From assembly GCA_900543445.1 (NCBI GenBank), contig UQRC01000018.1, positions 1 through 48,886 on the forward strand: 48,886 nucleotides of DNA. The letters run 5' to 3'. This document shows positions 25,888 to 34,795 of this stretch, in pieces (position 1 is the stretch's first letter; each line of letters opens with the position of its first letter). Origin of the DNA: an uncultured Lachnobacterium sp. (GTDB lineage: Bacteria > Bacillota > Clostridia > Lachnospirales > Lachnospiraceae). Made by a program: the position numbers and the translations under genes. Below the pieces are notes generated by a model that saw only the letters and a list, made by a program, of their open reading frames with translations, did no database searches and had not been told where the DNA came from.

Positions 25888-27059
25888 CGATCTGCCTCCT
25901 TACTTTTTGCCAGTTCGCCAAACGTATTGTCATACATGATACAATCGATCTGCATCCTGCCCCCGGCACGCTTATTCAGATAAAACATGATTCGCTCCAT
26001 CGCGTAATCCATCACTTCCTGCTGCTTCCCCGCTTCCCGCAAAAGGCGTACCGCCTCCTCCGTCGCCACACAGTCAAGAATCTTCGCCGCTACGTCAGCG
26101 CCCGCTCCCTCGTGGATTGCAAACGCACTAAGTAATTCCATTCTGCAGTCTGCTTCCTTTGAGTGTGTGTTCATGATTCCTCCGGCTACTTTGATCAGCT
26201 TGCCGATATGCCCGGTGAGAAGCATCCTTGTGAAACCACATTCCACAGCCATGTCAATCGTTACCCCGATAAAATTGCTGCATTTCACACTTCGATCAAG
26301 ATCATAATGGTATGCCCTCTTCATGAAATCGAGTCCGTAATTTCCAGGAGCTACTGCGATATAGTCAAAGCCCTCTGCACGCCTCTGATTCAATTCCACA
26401 CGAATGGTGTCAAGAAGTGCCTGATTGCTCATCGGCTCAACAATCCCACTTGTGCCAAGAATGGAGATGCCACCGACAATTCCAAGTCGAGGATTGAAGG
26501 TCTGCTTCGCAATCGCTTCCCCCTCCGGCACAGAAATGATGACCTGTAGATTTCCTTTGTAGTCCATCAGATCACAGACCTCGAGCACTTCCTTCGCGAT
26601 CATCTCACGCGGTACATGATTGATTGCCGCATTTCCAACCGGCTGGTCAAGTCCCGGCTTCGTCACACGTCCGACACCGATGCCACCATCGATAAAGATA
26701 CGCGAATCCTCATTCTTCACGTTCCTGTCCATTGCTGGTCCAATATCACGGGCATCTGACTGTGGAATCTGTTCCGGCAAAACTTCATCTGTTGCTTGCG
26801 TTCTCGTGTGGTCTGTCAATGACACTTCCGCGTAAATCAGCGCACCACTCGTAATATCCGGATCATCCCCACCGTCTTTTCTTACGGCACACTGCACTGC
26901 TTTCTCGCCTCGTGTAATCTCAAGAATTTCTGCCGTATAAGGAATTCCCTTCGGTGTCTCAATCGTGATCGTATTCTTTTGTCTGCCGCTTAGAAGCATG
27001 TACGCAGCCGCCTTAGCTGCCGCTGCCGCACAACTTCCTGTTGTAAAACCGTATCGCAT
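25845..27059 (-). CDS. cbiD: Cobalt-precorrin-5B C1-methyltransferase
   Basis: 404 residues. CbiD methylates C1 and is specific to the cobalt-early pathway. The N-terminal RYGFTTGSCAAAAAKAA and GGIGVGRVTKPGL near 150 are family signatures, and GTSGIVEPMS near 205 fits. Start ATG at 27057-27059; a short 22-base gap follows cbiC. Confidence 0.95.
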   Translation of the reverse strand: MRYGFTTGSCAAAAAKAAAYMLLSGRQKNTITIETPKGIPYTAEILEITRGEKAVQCAVRKDGGDDPDITSGALIYAEVSLTDHTRTQATDEVLPEQIPQSDARDIGPAMDRNVKNEDSRIFIDGGIGVGRVTKPGLDQPVGNAAINHVPREMIAKEVLEVCDLMDYKGNLQVIISVPEGEAIAKQTFNPRLGIVGGISILGTSGIVEPMSNQALLDTIRVELNQRRAEGFDYIAVAPGNYGLDFMKRAYHYDLDRSVKCSNFIGVTIDMAVECGFTRMLLTGHIGKLIKVAGGIMNTHSKEADCRMELLSAFAIHEGAGADVAAKILDCVATEEAVRLLREAGKQQEVMDYAMERIMFYLNKRAGGRMQIDCIMYDNTFGELAKSKEADRWFTLLERDAEPQT

Positions 27060-27081
27060 ATTTTCCTCACCATCAGCGATC

Positions 27082-27726
27082 TCACCTTGTCAATCCATAT
27101 AATAAGGCGTTACAGATTGCCGCTGCAATATTGCTTCCCCCCTTGCGTCCACGATTCACAATGTAAGGCACATCAGATTCTATCATCAATTCTTTCGCTG
27201 CCTCCACATTGACAAATCCGACCGGCACACCGATCACAAACGCCGGACGCCAATTGCTCTCACGCATCATTTTATCAATCTGGATCAAAGCGGTCGGTGC
27301 ATTTCCTACCGCAAAGATCACTGGCTTATCAATGCGCGCCGCCATCTCCATACTGACCGTTGCACGTGTCGTTCCCCGCTCTTTCGCAATGCGTGCCACC
27401 TCGGGATCAGCCATAAAACAATGCGCCTCCCCACCGAATGTAGCCAGCGCCTTCTTGTTGATTCCGGCCAGCGCCATATTCGTGTCCGTCACAATGTCTG
27501 CCCCTTCACAGATAAGGTCCTGCGCGATGCGCACCGCATCCTTGGAATACATAAGTGTCTTGGTGTACTCAAAGTCCGCACTCGTATGGATGACACGCTT
27601 CGTGATCATCTCCTGATCCTTCGGCAGTGTAATTCCACGAGCCGCAAGTTCCTCTCCGATGATCTCAAAACTTCTTTTTTCAATTTCCTGTGGTTGCAAC
27701 TGCTCAATCTGCTTCAATGCATTCAC
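27082..27726 (-). CDS. cbiC: Cobalt-precorrin-8 methylmutase
   Basis: 214 residues. CbiC moves the methyl group from C11 to C12. The catalytic histidine is His47 in RVIHTSADFEYT, and C-terminal VGVPVGFVNVEAAKE and NRGRKGGSNIAAAICNAL are diagnostic. The start is GTG (27724-27726) inside the cobD 3' end (23-base overlap). No good RBS is visible, so translation probably depends on cobD. Confidence 0.95.
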   Translation of the reverse strand: MNALKQIEQLQPQEIEKRSFEIIGEELAARGITLPKDQEMITKRVIHTSADFEYTKTLMYSKDAVRIAQDLICEGADIVTDTNMALAGINKKALATFGGEAHCFMADPEVARIAKERGTTRATVSMEMAARIDKPVIFAVGNAPTALIQIDKMMRESNWRPAFVIGVPVGFVNVEAAKELMIESDVPYIVNRGRKGGSNIAAAICNALLYGLTR

Positions 27727-28741
27727 CTATCGCTTTCACTAATTTATCATTCTCTTCCCGCGTTCTTACTGCAACACGGTAGTATCCGCTTCCTAATCCC
27801 ACAAAATCCGAACAGTCACGGATCAGTATCTTCTTACCTAGCAATCGATCATACAACGGAGCCTCGCTATAGATCAAAATATAATTGACTTCACTGTCGA
27901 AAACCTGAATTTCCATCTTTCTTAACTCACTCATCAGTCGAATGCGTTCATCCCGGACATACGCTGCGCTTTCTCTGACATATGTTTCCTCGCCTGCCGC
28001 AGCAACCCCTGCCGCCTGTGCAAAAGTGGACAAATTCCATTCCGGAAGCTGCATCTGAATCTTGCCGCATAATTTTGAATTGCTGCACAACAGATAACCA
28101 AGTCGCACTCCCGGAATCGCATAGGTTTTCGTAAAAGCCCGGACAATAACCAGATTATCGAACTCTTTCAGATATGAATAAAAAGATTTCTCTTCCCCTG
28201 CAAATTCGATAAAACACTCATCGAGCACCACCGTAATTTGCTTCTCGCGGCATCGCTGCAATAGCTGCAGTCCCAACGTCTTGTCCACACAACGCCCGGT
28301 CGGATTGTTCGGATTTGCAAGAAAAATGAGATCAATATCCTCCGTTAATTGATCAAGGAAATCCTCCTGCAACCGAAAATCATTTTCTGCCTTTAAGCAA
28401 TATCTTACCATCTCACTTTCCGCAGCTTCTGCCGCATGCTCATACCCATAAAACGAAGGCACCGGAAGAAGAATCTTCTTCGGACGAAGCGCATGGACAA
28501 TTGCAAGGAAAAGTTCTGATGCACCATTTCCGAAGCATAGCCACTCTTTTGGAACGCATAGGCGCTTCTCTACTGCCAAATACAGTGCCGAGGCCTTCTG
28601 GTCCGGATATTCCGTTGCATGACGGATGGCACCTTGTAATGCATCCCGCACAGAATCAGGCATTCCAAGAGGATTCGTATTGACCGAGAAATCCATATTC
28701 ACTTGATTCCGGTAAATATCTCCGCCATGTCTTTGTTCCAA
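27704..28741 (-). CDS. cobD: L-threonine-O-3-phosphate decarboxylase (PLP aminotransferase fold)
   Basis: 345 residues. It makes (R)-1-amino-2-propanol phosphate for the nucleotide loop. N-terminal RHGGDIYR and DFSVNTNPLG, then LANPNNPTGR near 145 and the PLP-lysine segment FTKTYAIPGVRLGY near 205. The start is TTG (28739-28741), eight bases after GGGG. A 105-base gap with no clear signal separates it from cbiB. Naming note: this is the Salmonella-type CobD, not the CbiB homologue. Confidence 0.92.
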   Translation of the reverse strand: MEQRHGGDIYRNQVNMDFSVNTNPLGMPDSVRDALQGAIRHATEYPDQKASALYLAVEKRLCVPKEWLCFGNGASELFLAIVHALRPKKILLPVPSFYGYEHAAEAAESEMVRYCLKAENDFRLQEDFLDQLTEDIDLIFLANPNNPTGRCVDKTLGLQLLQRCREKQITVVLDECFIEFAGEEKSFYSYLKEFDNLVIVRAFTKTYAIPGVRLGYLLCSNSKLCGKIQMQLPEWNLSTFAQAAGVAAAGEETYVRESAAYVRDERIRLMSELRKMEIQVFDSEVNYILIYSEAPLYDRLLGKKILIRDCSDFVGLGSGYYRVAVRTREENDKLVKAIGECIEAD

Positions 28742-28846
28742 CCTTCATGCCCCTTTCGACATATACTACTTGACTGCTTTATCAAAACATATTGTATCTT
28801 TCTCTATTTGATACCGGTTACAAGATGATGCATCCATGATAACCTT

Positions 28847-29845
28847 TCATCCTAATATGTGAGAAATATAATTTGACACAAACATAATCACAAGACAAAG
28901 CACTTCACTGATCACAGCCGTCACATACATTAACCGGTTCACTCGCACAATATCTTCTCTTTCCACTGCACGATGTGCATCTCCAATATACGGTTTCTTA
29001 ACGACTTTTCCAAAATAACTCGCATCGCCCGCCAATTGGATACCAAGCGCACCTGCACATACCGATTCCGTCTGTGCCGAATTCGGGCTTGCATGGTTTC
29101 TTCGGTCTCGCTTGTAAATGTGATACGCACGCTTTCCATCGAACGCCTTGCCCCCGATATATGCCGCTGCGATCATCAGATACGCGCTGATACGTGCCGG
29201 AATAAAATTGACCACGTCATCCAGCTTCGCCGCTGCGCGCCCAAAGTAGAGATACTTGTCATTCTTATATCCCACCATAGAATCCATCGTATTGACCGCT
29301 TTGTACACAAACCCGAGAACCGGTCCGCCCAACGCGGTATACAACATCGGCGCGATCACGCCGTCCGACGTGTTCTCCGCAACCGTCTCCACTGCCGCCT
29401 TTACCACCCCGGTCTCATCGAGGACATTCGTGTCTCGTCCTACAATCATGGATACCGCAACGCGGCCAGCCTCAAGCCCCTGTTCATTCAGACTCTGATA
29501 CACCTTCATACTCTCATCCTTTAGACATTTTGTCGCAAGAATCTGATACGTCATCACCGACTCAACCACAATTCCGGCAGCCGGATGCAGCCAATATGCT
29601 GCAATTAAAATAAATGCTATAACAGATCCCGTGCAAAGCAGCACCAGCGCAACAAGCAGGATTCCCTTATAAAATTCTTTTTTTTCATCTCGCATCTGTA
29701 GTTTCAAAAGCTTCTTTTCCAATCCTGCGATCAAAGTGCCAATCAGCCGGATTGGATGCGGCAGTGCATGCGGATCTCCGAATACCAGATCCAGCACAAA
29801 ACCACACACAAATGCGATCATATGATGTGTTAAAATATGTTCCAT
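28847..29845 (-). CDS. cbiB: Adenosylcobinamide-phosphate synthase
   Basis: 332 residues, polytopic membrane protein. CbiB joins aminopropanol phosphate to adenosylcobyric acid. Family motifs are DLVFGDPHALPHPIRLIG at residues ~19-36, RDTNVLDETGVVKAAVETVAEN near 160, and FVYKAVNTMDSMVGY near 200. It has about five spans. An AAGGAACA site precedes the ATG. About 60 bases and then an unrelated epimerase lie upstream, where the cobalamin run is interrupted. Confidence 0.95.
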   Translation of the reverse strand: MEHILTHHMIAFVCGFVLDLVFGDPHALPHPIRLIGTLIAGLEKKLLKLQMRDEKKEFYKGILLVALVLLCTGSVIAFILIAAYWLHPAAGIVVESVMTYQILATKCLKDESMKVYQSLNEQGLEAGRVAVSMIVGRDTNVLDETGVVKAAVETVAENTSDGVIAPMLYTALGGPVLGFVYKAVNTMDSMVGYKNDKYLYFGRAAAKLDDVVNFIPARISAYLMIAAAYIGGKAFDGKRAYHIYKRDRRNHASPNSAQTESVCAGALGIQLAGDASYFGKVVKKPYIGDAHRAVEREDIVRVNRLMYVTAVISEVLCLVIMFVSNYISHILG

Positions 29846-29906
29846 TATAGTATGTTCCTTAGCAGTAAATTAGTTCCAATATATTAAATTGCATCATCTT
29901 TCTTCT

Positions 29907-30809
29907 TTAAGAAAGGTTTGCATCAATATACTGAAAATACGGCTTTTTATTTACTTCTGCTTCATGTTCATCATACCACTTAGCAGCTTCTTTCAGTCCA
30001 ATATCTAACGGAATTGTTTCTGGATAAATCTTTTGTTGAAGTTCAACATCCAATTCATATTCATAGTTATAAAAACTGAAATAATTTCTTTGTTCAATAT
30101 CCTCATACACGCATTGAAATTCCGGCTTTTTTCCATAACTGGCATAACACTTTGTAACCCAATCCCTAATCGATATTGATTCTGTATTTCCAACATTCAA
30201 TACGTGTTCTGCAGGCTTATCATTAATAATTACTTCCATTAGTTTGCACAAATCTCTAACATGAAAGAATTGCAATTTCAAATCACCATTTTTGGGCAGA
30301 TAAAATTTTCTATCCGCTTTTGCACAATCAAATACAAACGCTTCTCTATACACATTATTCATCGGACCATATAAATAAGGCGGACGCAAAATATATGCAT
30401 CCCTTACCCGATCTAACAAAGCATTTTCTGCCTCAATCTTATCTGCGCCGTATTTTCCCCAAAACTTATTCTCCGCTTTTTGAGTCTTTTCCTTAAATGG
30501 TTGTAGCGCATACTCAGGATACACAGCACTTGAGCTAATCATAATATATTGTTCAAATTCGCCAAGTGCATCATACAAATCTATGATGTCGGATGCATTA
30601 TACGCTGTGATATCAGCCACTACGTCAAAGCATTTGTCCTTTAACACATCCCCTAACCTGTGTCTATCCGCCTCTATTAATTGAACCCCTTGCACTTGTG
30701 GCTTGGAATTTCGATTAAGTACATATACTTCATAACCAGCCTCCACAAAATATTGTGCAGCATACTTACTTACAAATGTTGTTCCCCCTGTTATCAGCAC
30801 ACTCTTCAC
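29907..30809 (-). CDS. NAD-dependent epimerase/dehydratase family protein
   Basis: 300 residues, extended SDR fold. The nucleotide loop VLITGGTTFVSKY is near the N-terminus, DITAYNASD near 88, SSSAVYP near 113 (the active-site Ser) and a YGADKIEAE segment (Tyr/Lys) near 140. The substrate is unknown. It starts with GTG six bases after AAGGAGG. Base composition is visibly more AT-rich than the surrounding cobalamin genes and nothing links it to that pathway, so I infer it arrived by transfer together with the neighbouring GNAT remnant. Confidence 0.88.
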   Translation of the reverse strand: MKSVLITGGTTFVSKYAAQYFVEAGYEVYVLNRNSKPQVQGVQLIEADRHRLGDVLKDKCFDVVADITAYNASDIIDLYDALGEFEQYIMISSSAVYPEYALQPFKEKTQKAENKFWGKYGADKIEAENALLDRVRDAYILRPPYLYGPMNNVYREAFVFDCAKADRKFYLPKNGDLKLQFFHVRDLCKLMEVIINDKPAEHVLNVGNTESISIRDWVTKCYASYGKKPEFQCVYEDIEQRNYFSFYNYEYELDVELQQKIYPETIPLDIGLKEAAKWYDEHEAEVNKKPYFQYIDANLS

Positions 30810-30863
30810 ATCAATCCTCCTTAAATGTATTTTTCGACTTACAAATAGGACACCAGCATCTAT

Positions 30864-31085
30864 TCAACAAATGATCAGTTCGCCGACTCCTTTTCTCCTA
30901 TAATTCTTATCCGTAAACATACTGGACAAAAGCCCCATCTTTCCACTCGGGCATCCGAAATATGGCGGTTTTTCTACAAATGACATACCACTTGTGCCAA
31001 TAATTTTGCCGTCGTCTAATGCAATCCACGAAACAAATGTACTGTCTTCATCTCTATCTTTTGAATAGACTGGAAGCGAATTTCC
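30864..31085 (-). pseudogene. GNAT acetyltransferase remnant overlapping the cobC 3' end
   Basis: On the minus strand, in a frame different from cobC, the sequence reads FVSWIALDDGKIIGTSGMSF, then PPYFGCPSGKMGLLSSMFTD and YRRKGVGELIIC, then a stop. This is the core of a GNAT domain with the acetyl-CoA loop (RRKGVG), but both the N-terminal half and the C-terminal helices are missing and there is no start. The upstream part of the frame runs inside the last ~20 codons of cobC. Confidence 0.75.
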
Positions 31086-31666
31086 TCTCCATCCAAATTT
31101 ACATTACAAATATATCCCGCACCATTGGCAACCTGATAATCAAAATACTCTCCGCCGCCAAAGGCGCTGCATAAAGCCATAATCGTTCCACCATGCACAA
31201 CAAGACCTATTGTTAATAAATCGTTTTCAAACTGTACTATTTTCTCTTTCTTCGAAATAGAAACTTCAATCTGCGAAAACACTTCGCGCAATCCTTCACA
31301 ACATCGTTGTATAAACTCTTCCCGGCTCTCTCCATTCGGAAATGCAATCGTTCCACCGCTGTCGATCCACGCCTGATAATCTGGATTACCATTTAACTCT
31401 TTATAGTTCTTTCCCTCGAAATTTCCAAAGTCCATCTCCCGAAGTGGATCCACCACAACTGGCTTCTGATCCGGATAGATGATTTCCGCGGTCTCTATGC
31501 AACGCTTCATCGGACTTGTAAACAACCGGTCAATCCTAGGATAACAATTTGCTTCTGCCGATAGTTTCTCTTTTGCTTCCGAGCTAAGTGGCTCATCCGT
31601 GCGACCAATATACCGGTGCTCTTTATTTCCTTCCGTCACTCCATGCCGGATCAGCACCAGCTTCAT
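31016..31666 (-). CDS. cobC: Alpha-ribazole phosphatase (histidine phosphatase family)
   Basis: About 216 residues. It removes the 5' phosphate from alpha-ribazole phosphate or the assembled cobamide. The catalytic motif is LIRHGVTEGN near the N-terminus; a second arginine is in LFTSPMKRC, REMDFGNFEG is typical of the branch, and the second histidine is in LVVHGGTIM. The ATG at 31664-31666 overlaps the preceding stop (ATGA). The last ~20 residues are encoded by DNA that in another frame is the GNAT remnant, so the original C-terminus has probably been replaced. Confidence 0.88.
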   Translation of the reverse strand: MKLVLIRHGVTEGNKEHRYIGRTDEPLSSEAKEKLSAEANCYPRIDRLFTSPMKRCIETAEIIYPDQKPVVVDPLREMDFGNFEGKNYKELNGNPDYQAWIDSGGTIAFPNGESREEFIQRCCEGLREVFSQIEVSISKKEKIVQFENDLLTIGLVVHGGTIMALCSAFGGGEYFDYQVANGAGYICNVNLDGEEIRFQSIQKIEMKTVHLFRGLH

Positions 31667-32061
31667 TTGATTTTCTGCCCGATTCCGCATATGACACGCA
31701 CCACCTCATCCGCCTGACTTGCAAGCGTAATCAACATTCTTCCGGTTCTCTCCCGATAATCACGCTCAAACGCATCAACCGGAACAATTCCGTTGCCAAT
31801 TTCATCACTGATGATCACACAACGCACACCTTTTTTCAGGAAAGCCTCCAGTTCTTCTTCCGGATTTCTGTTCTCTTTCAGTTCTTTGTTTACCCAATTA
31901 TGAAAATGGTTGACAATTAAGATTTCATTCTTCTTAGACCGATTAAAAAGTTCTCCCTCATCGGGAAACACGCCATCATAGATCTGATAATTTTCATCCG
32001 TCATGTTTTGCAGAACATAATTCAATTTTCCCTGTGCTCTTCCACCGATTACAAGTTTCAT
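31663..32061 (-). CDS. Short CobU-like protein with altered P-loop
   Basis: 132 residues; canonical CobU is about 180. The second half matches CobU closely (VIISDEIGNGIVPVDAF, then RTGRMLITLASQADEVVRVICGIG). The N-terminal loop reads GGRAQGKLNY, with Leu where the P-loop Ser/Thr should be, and the HRxxR segment with the guanylylated histidine is absent. It may be a degenerate paralogue, a partner of the full CobU, or an enzyme with a different role. SD AGAGGAT is strong and it overlaps cobC, so it is still translated. A 138-base gap with a hairpin (32162-32187) separates it from cobS. Confidence 0.8.
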   Translation of the reverse strand: MKLVIGGRAQGKLNYVLQNMTDENYQIYDGVFPDEGELFNRSKKNEILIVNHFHNWVNKELKENRNPEEELEAFLKKGVRCVIISDEIGNGIVPVDAFERDYRERTGRMLITLASQADEVVRVICGIGQKIK

Positions 32062-32161
32062 TTCTTTATCCTCTTTATATGTTGGCGCTCTTTTCCAACT
32101 CTGCCGGTAACTTCTAATTTTATTCTTCCTTGATTTTCTCTTATATCACAGCAACTTTTCA

Positions 32162-32187
32162 AATTGGCAAAACAATGTTTCGCCAAT
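32162..32187 (-). other. Intergenic hairpin between cobS and the CobU-like gene
   Basis: Imperfect palindrome AATTGGC-G-AAAC / GTTT-T-GCCAATT with a three-base loop. No U-run follows. Role unknown. Confidence 0.45.
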
Positions 32188-32199
32188 TCTACTAACACA

Positions 32200-32964
32200 T
32201 CAACAAAGATGTCCTGCAATTGCAGCAGCCACCACCATCGCCGTCTCACAGATTACAACAAAATACCCAGCTGTATCCCCGGTGATTCCGCCGAATTCCT
32301 TCTTGCTCCGGTACTCATAATAATAGTACGATACAAATGCAACCACGACAACAGCGATTCCAATTTTCCATGAGATCCAAAGCATACCTGCCATGCAGAT
32401 GACCCCTTGCACCAAGAGCGTACCTTTTACAATGCGTCCCTGTGCATGGCTTGCTGCTTCAAAAAGCATGCCATCCCCCCGCGCAGACGGAAGCGTCACC
32501 ACACCGATTCCGCTCAGGCACCGTGCTAATGCAAACCCGATACAGACGATCAAAAGCGCCTTCGTATCAGAAATCTCGGAGAACGCACCCACATAGATCA
32601 AACCGCAGGCAGCCAGCATAATGACTGCAAATGCACCAATATGTGAATCCTTTAAGATTTCCAGTTTCCGTTCCCTCGGCTGATACGAATGAAGCGCATC
32701 CATCGTGTCCATAAATCCGTCCACATGGAATCCTCCTGTGACAAGAATCGGAATCGCCACCGCAAACAGCACGTACGCAATCCGTCCAACCTGAAACGCC
32801 GCACAAAATCTATTCCATAAATACAGACACACGCCGATGACTGCTCCCACCCAGGGGAAAAAGCAAAGCATGTACTGCATATCTTCTTCTTTCCATTCAA
32901 ACTGTGGCATCGGAATCTTCGAGTACATTGAAAATGCCACAATGCATGATTTTATAATTCGCAT
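32200..32964 (-). CDS. cobS: Adenosylcobinamide-GDP ribazoletransferase (cobalamin synthase)
   Basis: 254 residues, integral membrane protein with about six to seven spans. CobS joins alpha-ribazole to adenosylcobinamide-GDP. Diagnostic segments are MYSKIPMPQFEW near residue 13 and the acidic metal site DGFMDTMDALHSY near 85. The C-terminal GITGDTAGYFVVICE also fits. AAGAAAGAG precedes the ATG. Confidence 0.95.
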   Translation of the reverse strand: MRIIKSCIVAFSMYSKIPMPQFEWKEEDMQYMLCFFPWVGAVIGVCLYLWNRFCAAFQVGRIAYVLFAVAIPILVTGGFHVDGFMDTMDALHSYQPRERKLEILKDSHIGAFAVIMLAACGLIYVGAFSEISDTKALLIVCIGFALARCLSGIGVVTLPSARGDGMLFEAASHAQGRIVKGTLLVQGVICMAGMLWISWKIGIAVVVVAFVSYYYYEYRSKKEFGGITGDTAGYFVVICETAMVVAAAIAGHLC

Positions 32965-33054
32965 TCTTATATCTCTTTCTTCTTGTTTCGAATTTCAATC
33001 ATTGAATAAATCATATCCGCCCAAAATTATCATTTGCGCATAATACATTATTTT

Positions 33055-33702
33055 TCATTTTATGATAACCGGAATCCCAACAACGACTTCCACAACATGA
33101 TTCGCCATCTCAGCAAGTCTGGTATTGATCCTCCCAAGTGCCTCGATATAACGAAGTGTTGTCTCATCATATTCGATTCCATCCTCAAATACATTGTTCG
33201 ATACAATCACAAGATGTGACAACTGACTCGTAAGTGACGCGATGCCTTGTACGATTTCTTCTACCACCGTATCGACATCCGGCATCTGCTCACCGGAAAA
33301 CATCTCATTCGCAACCAGGTTCGACATGCATTCCAGCAAGACTGTTGAAGCGTTCTGCGTCTCTTCCCTTTCATCCCCTGCAATTGATGCACTCCGCTTC
33401 TCTTCCACTTCATCAGCTGCGCCAGAAACTTCCACCGTATTCATTTTCTGTCTGCATTCAGATTGCTGCACTGTCACAATTTGTAATCCCGCCTCCGCAA
33501 TGTCCGTCGGCTGCTCGATCGTTACAAATCCCTTACCGGCACGCAGCTTCCGGTGCCGTTCTACCTTTCGCTGCCCTTCTGCATCGTAAATCTGCATCGT
33601 AGCAATATAGTATTTCGATGACTCCCCCGCCTGTGCAAGCGCATAATCTTCTGCATAGGCAGACTTGCCGCTTCCACTGCCTCCCATGATCAAAGTAATC
33701 AT
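33055..33702 (-). CDS. cobU: Adenosylcobinamide kinase / adenosylcobinamide-phosphate guanylyltransferase
   Basis: About 215 residues. The P-loop GGSGSGKS is at residues 7-14, and ERHRKLR near 50 carries the guanylylation histidine. The protein is longer than usual because of an insertion of about 40 residues around 80-120, rich in Glu, Ser and Ala (e.g. ADEVEEKRSAS), just after the VTIEQP strand. The C-terminal LGRINTRLAEMANHVVEVVVGIP matches CobU. The ATG at 33700-33702 overlaps the cobT stop and follows AGAGG. Confidence 0.92.
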   Translation of the reverse strand: MITLIMGGSGSGKSAYAEDYALAQAGESSKYYIATMQIYDAEGQRKVERHRKLRAGKGFVTIEQPTDIAEAGLQIVTVQQSECRQKMNTVEVSGAADEVEEKRSASIAGDEREETQNASTVLLECMSNLVANEMFSGEQMPDVDTVVEEIVQGIASLTSQLSHLVIVSNNVFEDGIEYDETTLRYIEALGRINTRLAEMANHVVEVVVGIPVIIK

Positions 33703-33703
33703 A

Positions 33704-34795
33704 TCAAAACCTCTCATACTGCGCGATACTGATATCTGCAAAGGTTGTTTCCTCTCGATAAATGCAAAGCGCCGTATCCAATAAAGAAAGCATCATGACG
33801 GCTCCGGTTCCCTCGCCCAAAGCAAGGTCCGCGTCGATTACCGGATGCAGATGCAGTTCCTTCGTCAGTCGTTCAACCGCAGGCTCCTTCCCTTTGTGAG
33901 AAGCGATCACATAATCTCTTACGCCCGGAATCATCCGCTCCGCAACAAGCGCCGCAACCATACTGATCACGCCATCCAACACAATTGGTATATGACAGAT
34001 GGCTCCGCCAATGCACATGCCGACAAGTCCAGCGATATCAAATCCCCCAACCGTCATAAGAATGGTAAATGCATCCTGATGATACAGATCATATTTTTCA
34101 ATTGCCAGATCAACAACCTCACGTTTTCTCGCAAGTCCCCTGTCGCTAAGTCCGGCACCTCTACCAACTACAAGCGCACTCTCGCAGCCAAGTAATGCTG
34201 CGGCAACCGCGCTGCTGGTCGTTGTATTTCCGATTCCCATCTCTCCGGTAGCAAGGATCCGGTAGCCGTCTGCTTTGCATTTTGCAACGAGATCAATACC
34301 TGTTTCGATTGCATGAAGTGTTTCTGCCTCGCTCATCGCAGGTTGCAGTAAGAAGTCATGCGTTCCCCTCGCAATCTTGCGATCCAGCACTCCGTCGATA
34401 TGTGCATCGCTATTGATTCCGATATCAACCGGAATCGTGTCTGCACCGATGCATGACGCCATCCGTCCGACGGAAGAATTTTTCTTTGCCATCGACTGTG
34501 CGACCGCAAACGTCACTTCCTGCCCCGACTGACTGACGCCTTCTGCAACAATTCCATTGTCCGCGCAGAAGATCAGTACCGCTTTCCGGCTCAGATCCAG
34601 CACCTCGTCCCCTGTGACCGCACCAATCTGCGCCGTAATCTCCTCGAATCTTCCCATGCCATCCAATGGCTTAGCGATCGCATCCCAGCGCGCTTTTACA
34701 GCCTTGTACTTTGCCTCATCGGGAGGATCGATCCCAAGCTCATGAAGTGTGTCTTTTGTTAAATTAGTCCAGATCTGCTTCCCGTAGCATTCCAT
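33704..34795 (-). CDS. cobT: Nicotinate-nucleotide-dimethylbenzimidazole phosphoribosyltransferase
   Basis: 363 residues. CobT activates the lower-ligand base to its alpha-riboside phosphate. Signatures are [14 protein letters not shown] near residue 77, [15 protein letters not shown] near 180 and the catalytic Glu in LALGEGTGA near 325. No bza genes for anaerobic benzimidazole synthesis are seen, so the base is made elsewhere or scavenged. GGAGG lies six bases before the ATG, inside the cbiP end. Confidence 0.95.
   Translation of the reverse strand: MECYGKQIWTNLTKDTLHELGIDPPDEAKYKAVKARWDAIAKPLDGMGRFEEITAQIGAVTGDEVLDLSRKAVLIFCADNGIVAEGVSQSGQEVTFAVAQSMAKKNSSVGRMASCIGADTIPVDIGINSDAHIDGVLDRKIARGTHDFLLQPAMSEAETLHAIETGIDLVAKCKADGYRILATGEMGIGNTTTSSAVAAALLGCESALVVGRGAGLSDRGLARKREVVDLAIEKYDLYHQDAFTILMTVGGFDIAGLVGMCIGGAICHIPIVLDGVISMVAALVAERMIPGVRDYVIASHKGKEPAVERLTKELHLHPVIDADLALGEGTGAVMMLSLLDTALCIYREETTFADISIAQYERF

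Noticed and set aside
28742..28846. Second cobalamin riboswitch before cobD or cbiB
   Set aside because: No B12 box or other core element in this gap.
29907..30809. Epimerase as a new step of cobamide synthesis
   Set aside because: Different base composition, no such step known, and it sits beside a decayed GNAT fragment, which points to an insertion.
32062..32199. Possible 63-residue gene between cobS and the CobU-like gene
   Set aside because: Low-complexity, basic translation with Trp runs, overlapping cobS; looks like a shadow frame.
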